34,182 bases of DNA, taken from positions 1-34,182 of the forward strand of contig JAISWT010000171.1 of NCBI GenBank assembly GCA_031271005.1, given 5' to 3'. Shown one piece after another: positions 34,077-34,182 of this stretch. Both the position numbers and the translations under genes were made by a program. Position 1 is the stretch's first letter; each line of letters starts with the position of its first letter. The DNA is from Prevotellaceae bacterium. GTDB lineage: Bacteria; Bacteroidota; Bacteroidia; Bacteroidales; Paludibacteraceae. The notes under the pieces were generated by a model. The model was not told the origin of the DNA and did not search any database. It saw only the letters and a list, made by a program, of their open reading frames with translations.

Positions 34077-34182
34077 ATGAACGAAAAGGACGAAATAAAA
34101 AAGCAGCTGCAAATCAGGAACTCGACAGCCGATTTCCTGATATTTACCCGTCAAAATGGCGAAGATGGTATCGCCGTACGGG
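34077..34182 (+). CDS. RhuM-family protein, 5' end only
   Basis: The frame runs off the window after 35 codons. The visible start has QIRNSTADFLIFTRQNGEDGIAVR, which closely resembles the opening of RhuM-like proteins in Bacteroidota (IRNSTAEFLIF..., normally followed by a VRxEDETVWLTQ-type segment). RhuM proteins are about 330 residues, were first named in a Salmonella pathogenicity island, and have no settled function. Only the first tenth is here, so the call rests on one motif. A KilA-N gene 4.6 kb to the left is another accessory gene of phage-like type. Confidence 0.55.
   Translation, partial: MNEKDEIKKQLQIRNSTADFLIFTRQNGEDGIAVR

Overview
The window looks like chromosome from a member of the Bacteroidota, probably an uncultured Bacteroidales-like bacterium of plant-fibre or gut habitat. 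The grounds are a moderately AT-rich sequence, weak or absent Shine-Dalgarno sites, promoters that fit the Bacteroidota pattern (TTTG about 20 bases before TAnnTTTG, seen at proS, ligA, pssA, the KilA-N gene and a DUF4143 ATPase), and families typical of the phylum (TamB-like protein next to a DUF5686 outer-membrane protein, eukaryote/archaea-type ProRS, lipoprotein M3 peptidase). No rRNA, tRNA or CRISPR array was seen.

Layout. 1-2.7 kb: proS, then a two-gene DUF3791-DUF3990 unit that looks like a toxin-antitoxin pair. 2.7-5.3 kb: an accessory patch with an intact AAA/DUF4143 ATPase facing a truncated relative, each with its own set of three repeats spaced exactly 33 bp, followed by a terminator and a large palindrome. 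5.3-10.7 kb: housekeeping genes murG, pssA, a YitT-family membrane protein and ligA. 11.5-15 kb: grpE, dnaJ and a glycosyltransferase. 15.2-19.7 kb: a xylan unit on the minus strand in the order GH10 xylanase, xylB, xylA. 19.8-26.8 kb: a coupled minus-strand pair, a TamB-like protein (apparently with a CTG start) and a DUF5686 protein. 27.2-30.8 kb: an isolated sufD, a KilA-N gene flanked by a perfect 77-bp direct repeat, crcB and ruvA. 31.4-33.5 kb: an M3 lipoprotein peptidase. The right edge enters the 5' end of a probable RhuM-family gene.

The gene functions fit together in two places. The GH10 xylanase would release xylo-oligosaccharides and XylA/XylB would feed xylose into the pentose phosphate pathway. 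TamB and DUF5686 would act together on envelope assembly.

The most unusual property is the intergenic DNA. Almost every gap is filled with short tandem repeats of period 7 (TTTAGAG, CAATTAG, CTCAATT, AACCACT, CAGTTTT) or period 8 (TTTCTTAA, CATTTCTT). They recur in nearly the same order at many loci, and twice bracket a ~140-bp hairpin-bearing element in a module-element-module layout. This ordered repeat grammar, the 33-bp phased repeats of the ATPase genes and the promoter-bearing 77-bp repeat around the KilA-N gene are the main leads.
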